DNA from: Verrucomicrobiales bacterium
Lineage (GTDB): Bacteria; Verrucomicrobiota; Verrucomicrobiia; Limisphaerales; CANJXF01
Length of the DNA stretch: 64,000 bases
NCBI GenBank assembly: GCA_947478865.1
Contig: CANJXF010000015.1
Span: 1 to 64,000 of the forward strand
Direction: 5' to 3'
The notes under the pieces are model-generated. The model worked only from the letters and a program-made list of their open reading frames with translations. It was not told the DNA's origin and ran no database searches. The translations under genes were made by a program, and so were the position numbers. Positions 23,988 through 31,535 of this stretch are shown here, piece after piece. The stretch's first letter is position 1. Each line of letters opens with the position of its first letter.

Positions 23988-26900
23988 TTATGTTGTTGCG
24001 GATGCGGCGTCGGGAGAAGTCCCGCCCTCACCAGAAGGCGTTTTCTTCGACGCGTTGTCCCCGCGTTCTTTTCTGCGTTCAAGCCACTCGTAAAGCGTCG
24101 GAAGCAAAACAAGTGTCAGGAAAGTGGAACTGAGAATTCCGCCGATCACGACGGTCGCCAGAGGTTTCTGGACTTCGGCACCGGCTCCACCGGCAAACGC
24201 CATTGGAACGAAGCCAAGCGCTGCAACTAGCGCGGTCATGAGCACGGGACGTAGCCGGGTCATCGCGCCCTCGCGGACGGATGTGCCCACGTCACGACCC
24301 TGTTCGCGCAGCAGGTTAAAAAAGCTAATCATCATCAATCCATTCAAGACCGCCACACCGCTGAGGGCGATGAATCCAACACCAGCCGAAATGCTGAAAG
24401 GAAGTCCTCGCATCCAGAGGGCGAAAATACCGCCTGTAACAGCGAGCGGAATTCCGGTGTAGACGAGGAATGTTTGACGCAAACTGCCGAGCGCCATAAA
24501 GACGAGAATGAAGATGAGTGCCAGCGCGACGGGCACGACGACCATAAGCCGCTTTCTCGCTTCCTGAAGATTTTTGAACTGCCCTCCAAATTCGATAGTA
24601 TAACCATCGGGAAGTTTAATTTGTTCAGTGACTTTCTTTTGTGCTTCAAGCACGAAACTTTCCACGTCACGCCCGCGCAGGTTAATCATAATGGCGGCGC
24701 GGCGCTGGCTGTATTCGCGTGCGATGGCGGCGACTTGTTCAACGACCCGAAAGTCTGCGATTTGGTCTAGGGTCAGCAGACCACCGTCCCCGATGCGCAC
24801 AGGCAAACGCTTCAACTCATCCACTTTCTCCCGCAACTCCTCGTTCAATCGAATTACGATGTCGAAGCGTCGATTGCCTTCAATGAGCTTTCCAACTTCC
24901 TGACCGGCCAACGCCGTGTTGACCACATTATTTACCTCCGCTGCGTGCAGATTGTATTTACTCATCGCTTCACGCTTGGGAATAATTTCCAACAAAGGCG
25001 ATTTGCCGAGCGCGTCAAATTCAACGTCCGCCGCGCCCGGAATTTTTTCCAAAATCTCTCGCGCTTCCGTGGCAATTTTTTCAATCACCGCGAAATCTTC
25101 GCCGAAAACTTTCACCGCAATATCAGCGCGTGTGCCTTCGAGAATTTCATTGAAACGCATTTCAATCGGCTGACTAAAAAGGTGCGCTTCGCCCGGCACA
25201 TGCTTGCCGAGTTCCTCGGTCATCAGCGTGGCGAGTTGATCTTTCGTCACCGTTTTGCCGTCCACTTTTCGCCATTTGTTTTCCGGTTTAAACATGATGT
25301 AAGTGTCCGCCACGTTCACGCCCATTGGATCAGTCGCAACTTCGGCGGTGCCGATGCGGCTGAAGACGTAATCGACTTCTGCAAATTTTTCCAAAAGCAC
25401 TTTTTCACCGCGCTTCTGCATGTCGATACTCGCGTCCAGCCCGATGCTCGTGGTGCGAATCATGTGGGTGGCAAATGAACCTTCATCCAACTGCGGGACG
25501 AACTCCGCGCCAAGTCGGGTAAAGACAACGACTGAAAGTGCAAATAAGGCCACGGCAATTCCCGTCACCAGCCAGCGGGCGCGAAGGGAGAAGTTGAGCA
25601 AAGGCGAATAAACTTTTTTCGCCACTTTCACGAGGAACGAATCCTTCTCGCTGATATCGCCGCCGAGCAAGTAAGAGCAAAGTGCAGGCATCAACGTGAG
25701 CGCCAAAACCAGCGCCCCCATCAAAGCAAAGATCACGGTGATCGCCATCGGCTTGAACATTTTTCCCTCAATGCCGGTCAACGCGAGAATCGGAAAATAA
25801 ACCACGGTGATAATGATGACCCCGAAGAACATTGGGCTGGCGACTTCTTTTGCCGAAACGAGAACTTCGTGGGCGCGTTCTGTTGCTGTGAGTCGTCGCT
25901 TGAGCTTGTGCTGTTTCTCGGCCAGATGGCGGATAATATTTTCGACCATCACGACGGCACCGTCGATAATGAGGCCGAAGTCAATTGCGCCGAGGCTCAT
26001 TAAGTTTCCCGACACACGGCTTTGCACCATGCCTGTCATCGCAAACAGGAGTGACAACGGAATCGCCATTGCCACGATCAGCGCGGCTCTCCAATTTCCG
26101 AGCATCACCAACAACACGACGACGACGAGAATTGCACCTTCAAACAGGCTGATTTCGACGGTGCGAATAGTGCGATCAACCAAAACAGTTCGGTCATAAA
26201 CGGGGAAAATCTGCACACCGGAGGGCAACTTCGGTTGAATTTCTTTGAGTTTAGCAGCGACGGCCTTCGCCACGAGGCGGCTGTTTTCTCCCGCAAGCAT
26301 CAGCGCCGAACCAAGCACCGCTTCTTCGCCGTTGTAAGTTGATGCACCGGAACGAACCGCTTTCCCGATGCCCACGTCCGCCACGTCCTTTACCCGCACC
26401 GCTGTTGGTCGCGAGCCGAACTTGAGTGGCAATCGTTCGATATCTTCTACGGTCTGCACGCGACCAGCCGCTCGCACCGCGACCTGTTCGCCACCGAGTT
26501 GAATGACACTGCCGCCCGCGTTTTCGACATTCTCCGCCACGGCGTCGGCCACTTCACTGAATGACATCCCAACACTTTTTAGTTTGTCCGGGTTCGGTTG
26601 AATGACGATTTGCTTTTCATAACCACCACTCGTGTTGACTTCAGCCAAGCCAGGCGTTGATCGAAGTCGCGGTTTCACGGTGTAATCGTGGATAAGTTTT
26701 AACTCCATCAATTGCGCCTCGCGTGTCGGCGGTTTGTTCGTCGCTTCAGCGGTGTACTCGACGACATAATAAAATATTTCGCCAAGACCGGTGCTGATGG
26801 GGGCGAGCTTGGGCGTGAGGCCCGAAGGTAGTTCCTCGATTACAGTCTGCAATCGTTCACTCACCAACTGGCGCGAGCGATAAATGTCGGTGCCTTCTTC

Positions 26901-27191
26901 GAAGACGAGCGTCACTTGTGATAAACCGAACTTGGAAAGCGAGCGCAGTTCAGTCAGTCCGGGAATACCCGCCATTTCATTTTCGATTGGGAACGTGACG
27001 AGTTTTTCAATTTCCTCCGGCGCGAGGGCCGGAACTTGCGTGTTGACCTGCACTTGTATGTTGGTGATGTCCGGCACGGCATCAATCGGCAAACGCAGGG
27101 CGGAATAAACACCGATTCCGATGAGGACAACGGTCGCGAGCAAAACAAACACGCGCTGACGGACAGAAAATTCAAGAAGGCGATTTAACAT
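23988..27191 (-). CDS. HME-RND divalent-metal efflux pump (CzcA-like), copy 1
   Basis: This RND proton antiporter is 1067 aa from ATG 27191 (MLNRLLEFSVRQRVFVLLATV). A GTG 24 bp upstream would overlap the adaptor gene and adds residues with no counterpart in copy 2. It has the same DFGLIIDGAVVMVEN signature in TM4, so divalent Zn/Co/Cd export is expected. LPIDAVPDITNIQVQVNT and GVGFIALSGVAVLNG are intact. The C-terminal tail is longer than in copy 2 and hydrophilic. It lies 4 bp downstream of its adaptor gene and completes a C-B-A type operon with the TolC-like gene. Confidence 0.93.
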   Translation of the reverse strand: MLNRLLEFSVRQRVFVLLATVVLIGIGVYSALRLPIDAVPDITNIQVQVNTQVPALAPEEIEKLVTFPIENEMAGIPGLTELRSLSKFGLSQVTLVFEEGTDIYRSRQLVSERLQTVIEELPSGLTPKLAPISTGLGEIFYYVVEYTAEATNKPPTREAQLMELKLIHDYTVKPRLRSTPGLAEVNTSGGYEKQIVIQPNPDKLKSVGMSFSEVADAVAENVENAGGSVIQLGGEQVAVRAAGRVQTVEDIERLPLKFGSRPTAVRVKDVADVGIGKAVRSGASTYNGEEAVLGSALMLAGENSRLVAKAVAAKLKEIQPKLPSGVQIFPVYDRTVLVDRTIRTVEISLFEGAILVVVVLLVMLGNWRAALIVAMAIPLSLLFAMTGMVQSRVSGNLMSLGAIDFGLIIDGAVVMVENIIRHLAEKQHKLKRRLTATERAHEVLVSAKEVASPMFFGVIIITVVYFPILALTGIEGKMFKPMAITVIFALMGALVLALTLMPALCSYLLGGDISEKDSFLVKVAKKVYSPLLNFSLRARWLVTGIAVALFALSVVVFTRLGAEFVPQLDEGSFATHMIRTTSIGLDASIDMQKRGEKVLLEKFAEVDYVFSRIGTAEVATDPMGVNVADTYIMFKPENKWRKVDGKTVTKDQLATLMTEELGKHVPGEAHLFSQPIEMRFNEILEGTRADIAVKVFGEDFAVIEKIATEAREILEKIPGAADVEFDALGKSPLLEIIPKREAMSKYNLHAAEVNNVVNTALAGQEVGKLIEGNRRFDIVIRLNEELREKVDELKRLPVRIGDGGLLTLDQIADFRVVEQVAAIAREYSQRRAAIMINLRGRDVESFVLEAQKKVTEQIKLPDGYTIEFGGQFKNLQEARKRLMVVVPVALALIFILVFMALGSLRQTFLVYTGIPLAVTGGIFALWMRGLPFSISAGVGFIALSGVAVLNGLMMISFFNLLREQGRDVGTSVREGAMTRLRPVLMTALVAALGFVPMAFAGGAGAEVQKPLATVVIGGILSSTFLTLVLLPTLYEWLERRKERGDNASKKTPSGEGGTSPDAASATT

Positions 27192-27195
27192 AAAA

Positions 27196-28002
27196 TTAGT
27201 GGGAGTGTCCTCCACCTTTGGTCGCCCTCAGTTCAATCAGCCAAAGTGTCTCAACCGGTCTCGTTACCACCTGATCGCCATCCAATAGCCCATCCGAGAT
27301 TTCCACCCATCCATCGGCTTGTGAGCCGACTTTGACTGCCGTGCGAAAGTAGGCGTCACCGTTTACGGCATAGACAAATGTTCCTTCGGACGTGCGCAAT
27401 AAAGCGGATTGCGGAATAGCGACGACCGCTTTATCCCGTGGCAAGTTGATTCGGGTTGGAACAAATTCGCCTGCATTGAGAGACGCCGTTGCATTGGAAA
27501 CGCCAATCACGATTTCAGATTCACCCAGTGCCAATGCCTTTTGCACGGCGAGAACCACGCCTTCCAAGGGATTGTTCGTTCCTTTAAAAAGTTGCACCGG
27601 TTGCCCGGCTTTTACGACCGCAGCGGTATTCGAGGAAAGAAATCCTGATCCATGCACATCGCAGCCAGAGTGATCTTTTTGGTTTGCGAGATGATGATGT
27701 TTCTCACCGAACACCTGCACCGTGAAGCGGATTTGATTTGGCACTTTACGCTCCGTTACATCCGCAATTTCTACCCCAAGAAGTTTTTTTGTTTCTTCAG
27801 TTATCGTCACGCCTTTGCCCGCTTTGAACGACGCCCCCGAAGGGGATTCTTCGCCGTGTCCATGACCGTCCTCGTCGCCGTGAGCTTCTTCTTTCCCGTG
27901 ATCGTGCCCGTCGTCTTCAGCGTGTTTCTTCCCGCACCCTGTTCCAATAAAGGCAACGCAGGCCGACAGAAATAAAGCCGAAACGCTACGCGAAATTTTC
28001 AT
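27196..28002 (-). CDS. Short His-rich RND periplasmic adaptor (CzcB-like), copy 1
   Basis: This 268-aa lipoprotein has a signal (LFLSACVAFIGTGC) with Cys at the end. A long His/Asp/Glu-rich stretch follows (HAEDDGHDHGKEEAHGDEDG), then GKGVTITEETKKLLGVEIADVTERKVP, the usual start of CzcB-type adaptors. HHHLANQKDHSGCDVHGSG supplies another metal-ligand cluster. The barrel and membrane-proximal parts are present at the C-terminus (AIPQSALLRTSEGTFVYAVNG ... GLLDGDQVVTRPVETLWLIEL). As in copy 2, no coiled-coil hairpin is visible. It overlaps the TolC-like gene by 4 bp. Confidence 0.85.
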   Translation of the reverse strand: MKISRSVSALFLSACVAFIGTGCGKKHAEDDGHDHGKEEAHGDEDGHGHGEESPSGASFKAGKGVTITEETKKLLGVEIADVTERKVPNQIRFTVQVFGEKHHHLANQKDHSGCDVHGSGFLSSNTAAVVKAGQPVQLFKGTNNPLEGVVLAVQKALALGESEIVIGVSNATASLNAGEFVPTRINLPRDKAVVAIPQSALLRTSEGTFVYAVNGDAYFRTAVKVGSQADGWVEISDGLLDGDQVVTRPVETLWLIELRATKGGGHSH

Positions 28003-29309
28003 TTCGATTCTTTCCGGGGTGATTCAGTAACGGGGACATATTTGCCGGTGAGCAAATCCAGTTGTTGGCGACTTTCCATCGCATCGAGTTGGGTGTCCAA
28101 AATCGCTTCGGTCGCCTCGATAAATTTATCCTGCAACTCGACGTAGGTCGCCACGGGCAACGATCCCAAACGATAATGCCGATCGCCTAGTTCCGCTGCC
28201 TCGCGCAATTGATCCAGCGTATTTGTTCGCCAGAATGACATTTGCTCAACGAACGCGTTGTAAGCCGAAGCTTGTTCGCGAACATCTCTCTCAACTTGGC
28301 GAAGTGCGACGAAGAACGCCGCCTCGGCCTGTTGCGTCCGAGCCGCCGCCGCTTCGATGTTGCCCGCATTTCGATTCCACAATGGCAAAGGCATGGAAAC
28401 ACCAATTCCCAAGATGCGCTCTTTGTCTCCCGCCTTTTCCTGTGAATAAAAGGGGCCTGCCGTGACGGTGGGCCAGCGTTCATTTTTCGTGAGATCAACT
28501 TTCAAACCTTGTTGAGCCAATTCCACTTCACGCGAACGAATTTCAAAATTGTTGGTTCGCGCTATCGCGATGAGCGTTTCCACCGAGAGCGCTTCGGGAA
28601 ATTTGAGATCGCTGGCGGCAACCACAATTGGAGCAGAAAGAGGCGCGCCCCGTAATTGGTTTAACTCGTAGAGCGCGACTTGCGCATCTTTCGTTGCGAG
28701 AGCAGCCCGGCGTTTCGCGACAATGACACTTCCTTCAATAATTCGCGTTTCGAGCAAAGGAGTAATGCCAGCCGGGTCGCGCTGCACAATTACTTCAGCC
28801 AGTTCCTGACCGCGTTGCGCGACTTGTTCTGCCGCCGCCGCCTTTTGCTGCGCAACGCCAAGCCCGTATCCGAGAGTTCGCACCCGCGCCACCAGTGCTG
28901 CTTGAAATTGTGCGTAGCCAATTTCCGCCAGATCAATTTGGCGATTCGCAATCGCTTTTCGCAAAGTAATCCGTCCCGGATATTCAAACGGTTGCTGGAC
29001 AGAGACAGACCACGCTGTTCCTTCAGCCGAAAGACCACCGCCGCTCACTCGCTTGCGCCCGATGTCACCGCTCAACTCCGGGTTGGGAAAAGCTCCAGCC
29101 GTTCGCCGCTCGCCTTTGGCTGCGGCAATCTCCGCTTTGTAAAAGTTGATCTCAGGATTTTTTTCCAATGCCTCAGCCACGAGAGCATCCAGAGAAATTT
29201 CTTCTTTCGCAGGGGCCGCGTTGGTTTCCTTTTGTGCAAAAAGTTTCTCCGGCTGCGCCAGCACACAGGCCAGCACCAAAGACAAATTGAAATAGTTTTT
29301 TATTTTCAT
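27999..29309 (-). CDS. TolC-like outer-membrane efflux protein (CzcC-like)
   Basis: This protein is 436 aa from ATG 29309, which gives a signal peptide (MKIKNYFNLSLVLACVLAQ ... LFAQ); an upstream TTG adds only an unlikely extension. Two helical repeats of the outer-membrane efflux family are visible, with long amphipathic helices near residues 60-200 and 260-410 and the PLPLWNRNAGNIEAA segment that marks CzcC-type channels. It is the only outer-membrane channel gene in the cluster, so it probably serves both RND pumps. The stop codon overlaps the adaptor start. Confidence 0.9.
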   Translation of the reverse strand: MKIKNYFNLSLVLACVLAQPEKLFAQKETNAAPAKEEISLDALVAEALEKNPEINFYKAEIAAAKGERRTAGAFPNPELSGDIGRKRVSGGGLSAEGTAWSVSVQQPFEYPGRITLRKAIANRQIDLAEIGYAQFQAALVARVRTLGYGLGVAQQKAAAAEQVAQRGQELAEVIVQRDPAGITPLLETRIIEGSVIVAKRRAALATKDAQVALYELNQLRGAPLSAPIVVAASDLKFPEALSVETLIAIARTNNFEIRSREVELAQQGLKVDLTKNERWPTVTAGPFYSQEKAGDKERILGIGVSMPLPLWNRNAGNIEAAAARTQQAEAAFFVALRQVERDVREQASAYNAFVEQMSFWRTNTLDQLREAAELGDRHYRLGSLPVATYVELQDKFIEATEAILDTQLDAMESRQQLDLLTGKYVPVTESPRKESK

Positions 29310-29397
29310 AACAGATAACGAGCAATTTAAACGAACAACGAAAGGCGGCACGAAGTGGCCGTTGACACGTGGAAAAGCCCTCAGAATGAGGACTCAG

Positions 29398-29778
29398 TTA
29401 GGAAACGAAGGACGGAGCGCGAGCGGGCAAGGCAGTGCGATAAACAAATTGCCAGGATGGAGGCAGTTCTGGAAAGGAATCCAAAATTGTTCCTGGCTTT
29501 ACAGCGTCAGACTTAAAATCTTCGAGAGGGGCAAAAAGATCGAACGGAAGAATTGCCAGAACGTGAGCAGCAACGGGATTGATTTGCTGATGGAAATAAA
29601 GTCCATTTTCAACTTCCTCGCAGCCATCATCTTCACAGTGCGAATCTTCAGCAGCGGCCTCTTCTCCAGCGCAGGAAAGAAATTCCAGCCCCGGCACTGC
29701 CTCCAGGGTGCAATGCGATGTTGTCCCAATCCAAAAAAGGGCAAACAGCACCACTAAAATCGATTTGATCCAGCGCAC
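29398..29778 (-). CDS. Cys/acid-rich exported protein, paralogue of 23040-23423
   Basis: This 126-aa protein starts at GTG and has an N-terminal hydrophobic leader (SILVVLFALFWIGTTSHC). An acidic Cys-containing region follows (SCAGEEAAAEDSHCEDDGCEE), and the tail is ELPPSWQFVYRTALPARAPSFVS, shared with the 23040-23423 product. It is the first gene of the leftward metal cluster, about 90 bp before the TolC-like gene. The acidic Cys stretch suggests metal binding. The family is not recognised. Confidence 0.65.
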   Translation of the reverse strand: MRWIKSILVVLFALFWIGTTSHCTLEAVPGLEFLSCAGEEAAAEDSHCEDDGCEEVENGLYFHQQINPVAAHVLAILPFDLFAPLEDFKSDAVKPGTILDSFPELPPSWQFVYRTALPARAPSFVS

Positions 29779-30044
29779 AGCGTATAGATGAACCTAAGAT
29801 GTTATTTGTTCAAACAAAAACAAGTTATAGTTTTGTGAGTCTTGCAACGGAATCGACCGCTTGGCCGGAGAACGGGACAAATCCCATTCCCCGACCAACG
29901 ACATGGTGACGATCTGTGTATCCGGTGCTGGAAGTGGTCGCGACTGTTGAACCATTCGAGAACGGACGTGGATTTTCTTTGCGCGTTTTGCGTGCGAGTA
30001 AACCACGCCAATGCAAAAGCGAAATCGTTTAGCCTGGCTGGCGC

Positions 30045-30494
30045 TTAACGTGCGGACTTTGCCTGTTTCCATCCAGATTCGAAACCAGCGACGAAGCCAT
30101 TATTCCAGTCATTGCGAGTTCCTTTTGCGGGATCAAATGTCAATCGGCTGGATAGCCTGCGGGCGGTCACATCCAACTCTTCCTCGCTCAGACGATGGTC
30201 GCCAGCCAAATACGAGCCATTGGCCAATGTGTGGCCTGCTGTGTAACCCAGTTCCCAATTTTCAGAAACCTTACCATCAGGAATGAAGCCTCCAACTTTG
30301 GCGACACAGGCAAGCACGATCAAAACCGCGATGGTTGCAAAAACTCTAAATTTTTTTGCATCTTTCTCCTGGGTTTCGGGCGTTGCAGGTGATGAAGATA
30401 CTTTGGGCCGGTGAGGCCCTTCATCACCGCATTCAGAACAAGGATCATTTGGCAGGGTATCTCTTCCGCAATATCGGCATGAAAACAGTTCCAT
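30045..30494 (-). CDS. Zinc-ribbon membrane protein of unknown function
   Basis: This 149-aa protein has an N-terminal Cys4 ribbon (CRYCGRDTLPNDPCSECGDE), a charged linker and one transmembrane helix at about residues 49-68 (FRVFATIAVLIVLACVAKVGG). A C-terminal domain with GYTAGHTLANGSYLAGDHRLSEEEL and NGFVAGFESGWKQA follows. Ribbon-plus-TM proteins are common and functionally diverse. It lies between the metal cluster and the regulator gene, and nothing ties it to either. Confidence 0.6.
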   Translation of the reverse strand: MELFSCRYCGRDTLPNDPCSECGDEGPHRPKVSSSPATPETQEKDAKKFRVFATIAVLIVLACVAKVGGFIPDGKVSENWELGYTAGHTLANGSYLAGDHRLSEEELDVTARRLSSRLTFDPAKGTRNDWNNGFVAGFESGWKQAKSAR

Positions 30495-30557
30495 ATGTTT
30501 GAGCAGGGTGAGAATTAAAACCTAAATTCCGTGCCGAATTGATACGCCCTACAGGGC

Positions 30558-30580
30558 GTGGAAGTCAACTTGACTTTCAC
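30558..30580. promoter_or_regulatory. 23-bp palindromic operator candidate
   Basis: GTGGAAGTCAA and TTGACTTTCAC flank a central C and match as an inverted repeat at 10 of 11 positions. It ends 12 bp before the GTG start of the Cro/C-like gene. The AGTC...GACT core resembles operators of restriction-modification controller proteins, so autoregulation is likely. CGCCCTACAGGGCG, another small palindrome, lies immediately upstream. Confidence 0.5.
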
Positions 30581-30592
30581 GGCTAATAGGGC

Positions 30593-30838
30593 GTGCCATC
30601 AACGCGCCAAAAGAAAACTGAATTGCGGCTGTTCGGTTTGAACCTGCAGAGATTACGAACCGAAAAACAAATGACCCAGGAGAAGTTTGCTGAGAAAAGT
30701 GATCTCCATCCACGCGCCCTTCAAAAGATTGAGGCTGGTGCCGTGAATGCCTCCCTCGCAACAGTTTTAAGGCTTCAAAAAGCACTAGGCTGCGATTGGA
30801 ACACCCTTTTTCAAAGATCGAACATTAAAAAAACTTAG
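30593..30838 (+). CDS. XRE/Cro-family regulator (controller-like)
   Basis: This 81-aa protein starts at GTG. It consists almost wholly of one helix-turn-helix domain: FGLNLQRLRTEKQMTQEKFAEKSDLHPRALQKIEAG, then LATVLRLQKALGCDWNTLF. The size and fold match the controller (C) proteins of restriction-modification systems. It faces the end of the hsd operon rather than its promoter, so if it acts on hsd it must do so from the far end. The GTG start is supported by the upstream palindrome, not by a clear ribosome-binding site. Confidence 0.75.
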   Translation: MPSTRQKKTELRLFGLNLQRLRTEKQMTQEKFAEKSDLHPRALQKIEAGAVNASLATVLRLQKALGCDWNTLFQRSNIKKT

Positions 30839-31205
30839 ATGGTTCCGCATGTGTTCTCGTGGTGTCGATCCCCGCATCCTTAACGCTGGTTTCTGACGCA
30901 GAAAAGTGCGCTAAAAAGGTAATTATTTAATTATTTTGCGGCGCGCCGTAAAATTCACACCACTGCTGATTTTCAAAATCGAGCATTTTTGCCCTGAAAA
31001 TATATGCAAGTGCCTATCGAAGTGGCTGTTACTACTGCTCAAGCCGAAAAACGAGCCACATCAGGGAAACCATTAAGAATAATTAAATAACTAATTATTA
31101 ACTAATTATTTTGAATTATTTTTGAATTAAATTTTCACTCGATTTTTGACCCGCTTTTCATCCAAGAACAGCGCTGTTTTTTCTGCGAAATTTTGATGTC
31201 TCACT
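30839..31205. other. AT-rich intergenic segment with phased AATTATT repeats
   Basis: No gene is visible. AATTATT occurs at 30921, 30929, 31093, 31104 and 31114, and as its complement at 31078. The last three copies are 10-11 bp apart, one helical turn, so the DNA may be curved or bound by a repeat-reading protein. It lies between the convergent ends of the regulator gene and the hsd operon. Confidence 0.5.
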
Positions 31206-31505
31206 TCACGGCTTGATAAGTTTTCGAAGCTTTCTGTTGGCGTGTAAAGTAATCCCGTGTTCGCTTAAAACTTTTGCGAGGACAGAAGTGAGGTCGAGAA
31301 TCGAGTTGAACGGTTGGGGTGAAGCTGGCGTTACGCCGTGGGTCTTGTTGCCATCCATTACCACAACGCCGCTGTCCCAGGCATGCTTCGGAATAACTGT
31401 GTCTTTGTCGTCCGCGATTTTGTCAGTCCAGAAACGGACGCGAACCTCGATCATTTTTTCGCCGTGTTTTCCGGCGCGAGCAGTGGGGATATTTTCTTCG
31501 TTCAT
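31206..31505 (-). CDS. Small conserved protein at the end of the hsd operon
   Basis: This 99-aa soluble protein begins 30 bp after hsdR on the same strand. Its sequence reads MIEVRVRFWTDKIADDKDTVIPKHAWDSG, then VVVMDGNKTHGVTPASPQPFNSILDLTSVLAKVLSEHGITLH. It has no recognisable catalytic motif, and the family is unknown to me. Its position suggests co-expression with the restriction subunits, perhaps as an accessory or regulatory factor. Confidence 0.65.
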   Translation of the reverse strand: MNEENIPTARAGKHGEKMIEVRVRFWTDKIADDKDTVIPKHAWDSGVVVMDGNKTHGVTPASPQPFNSILDLTSVLAKVLSEHGITLHANRKLRKLIKP

Positions 31506-31535
31506 ATGTTGTTGGGTTGGGGTGATGTTTGCAGA

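Noticed and set aside
29794-30072. Overlapping short frames in all three leftward phases
   Set aside because: Three unrelated frames covering the same DNA indicate non-coding sequence with few stops.
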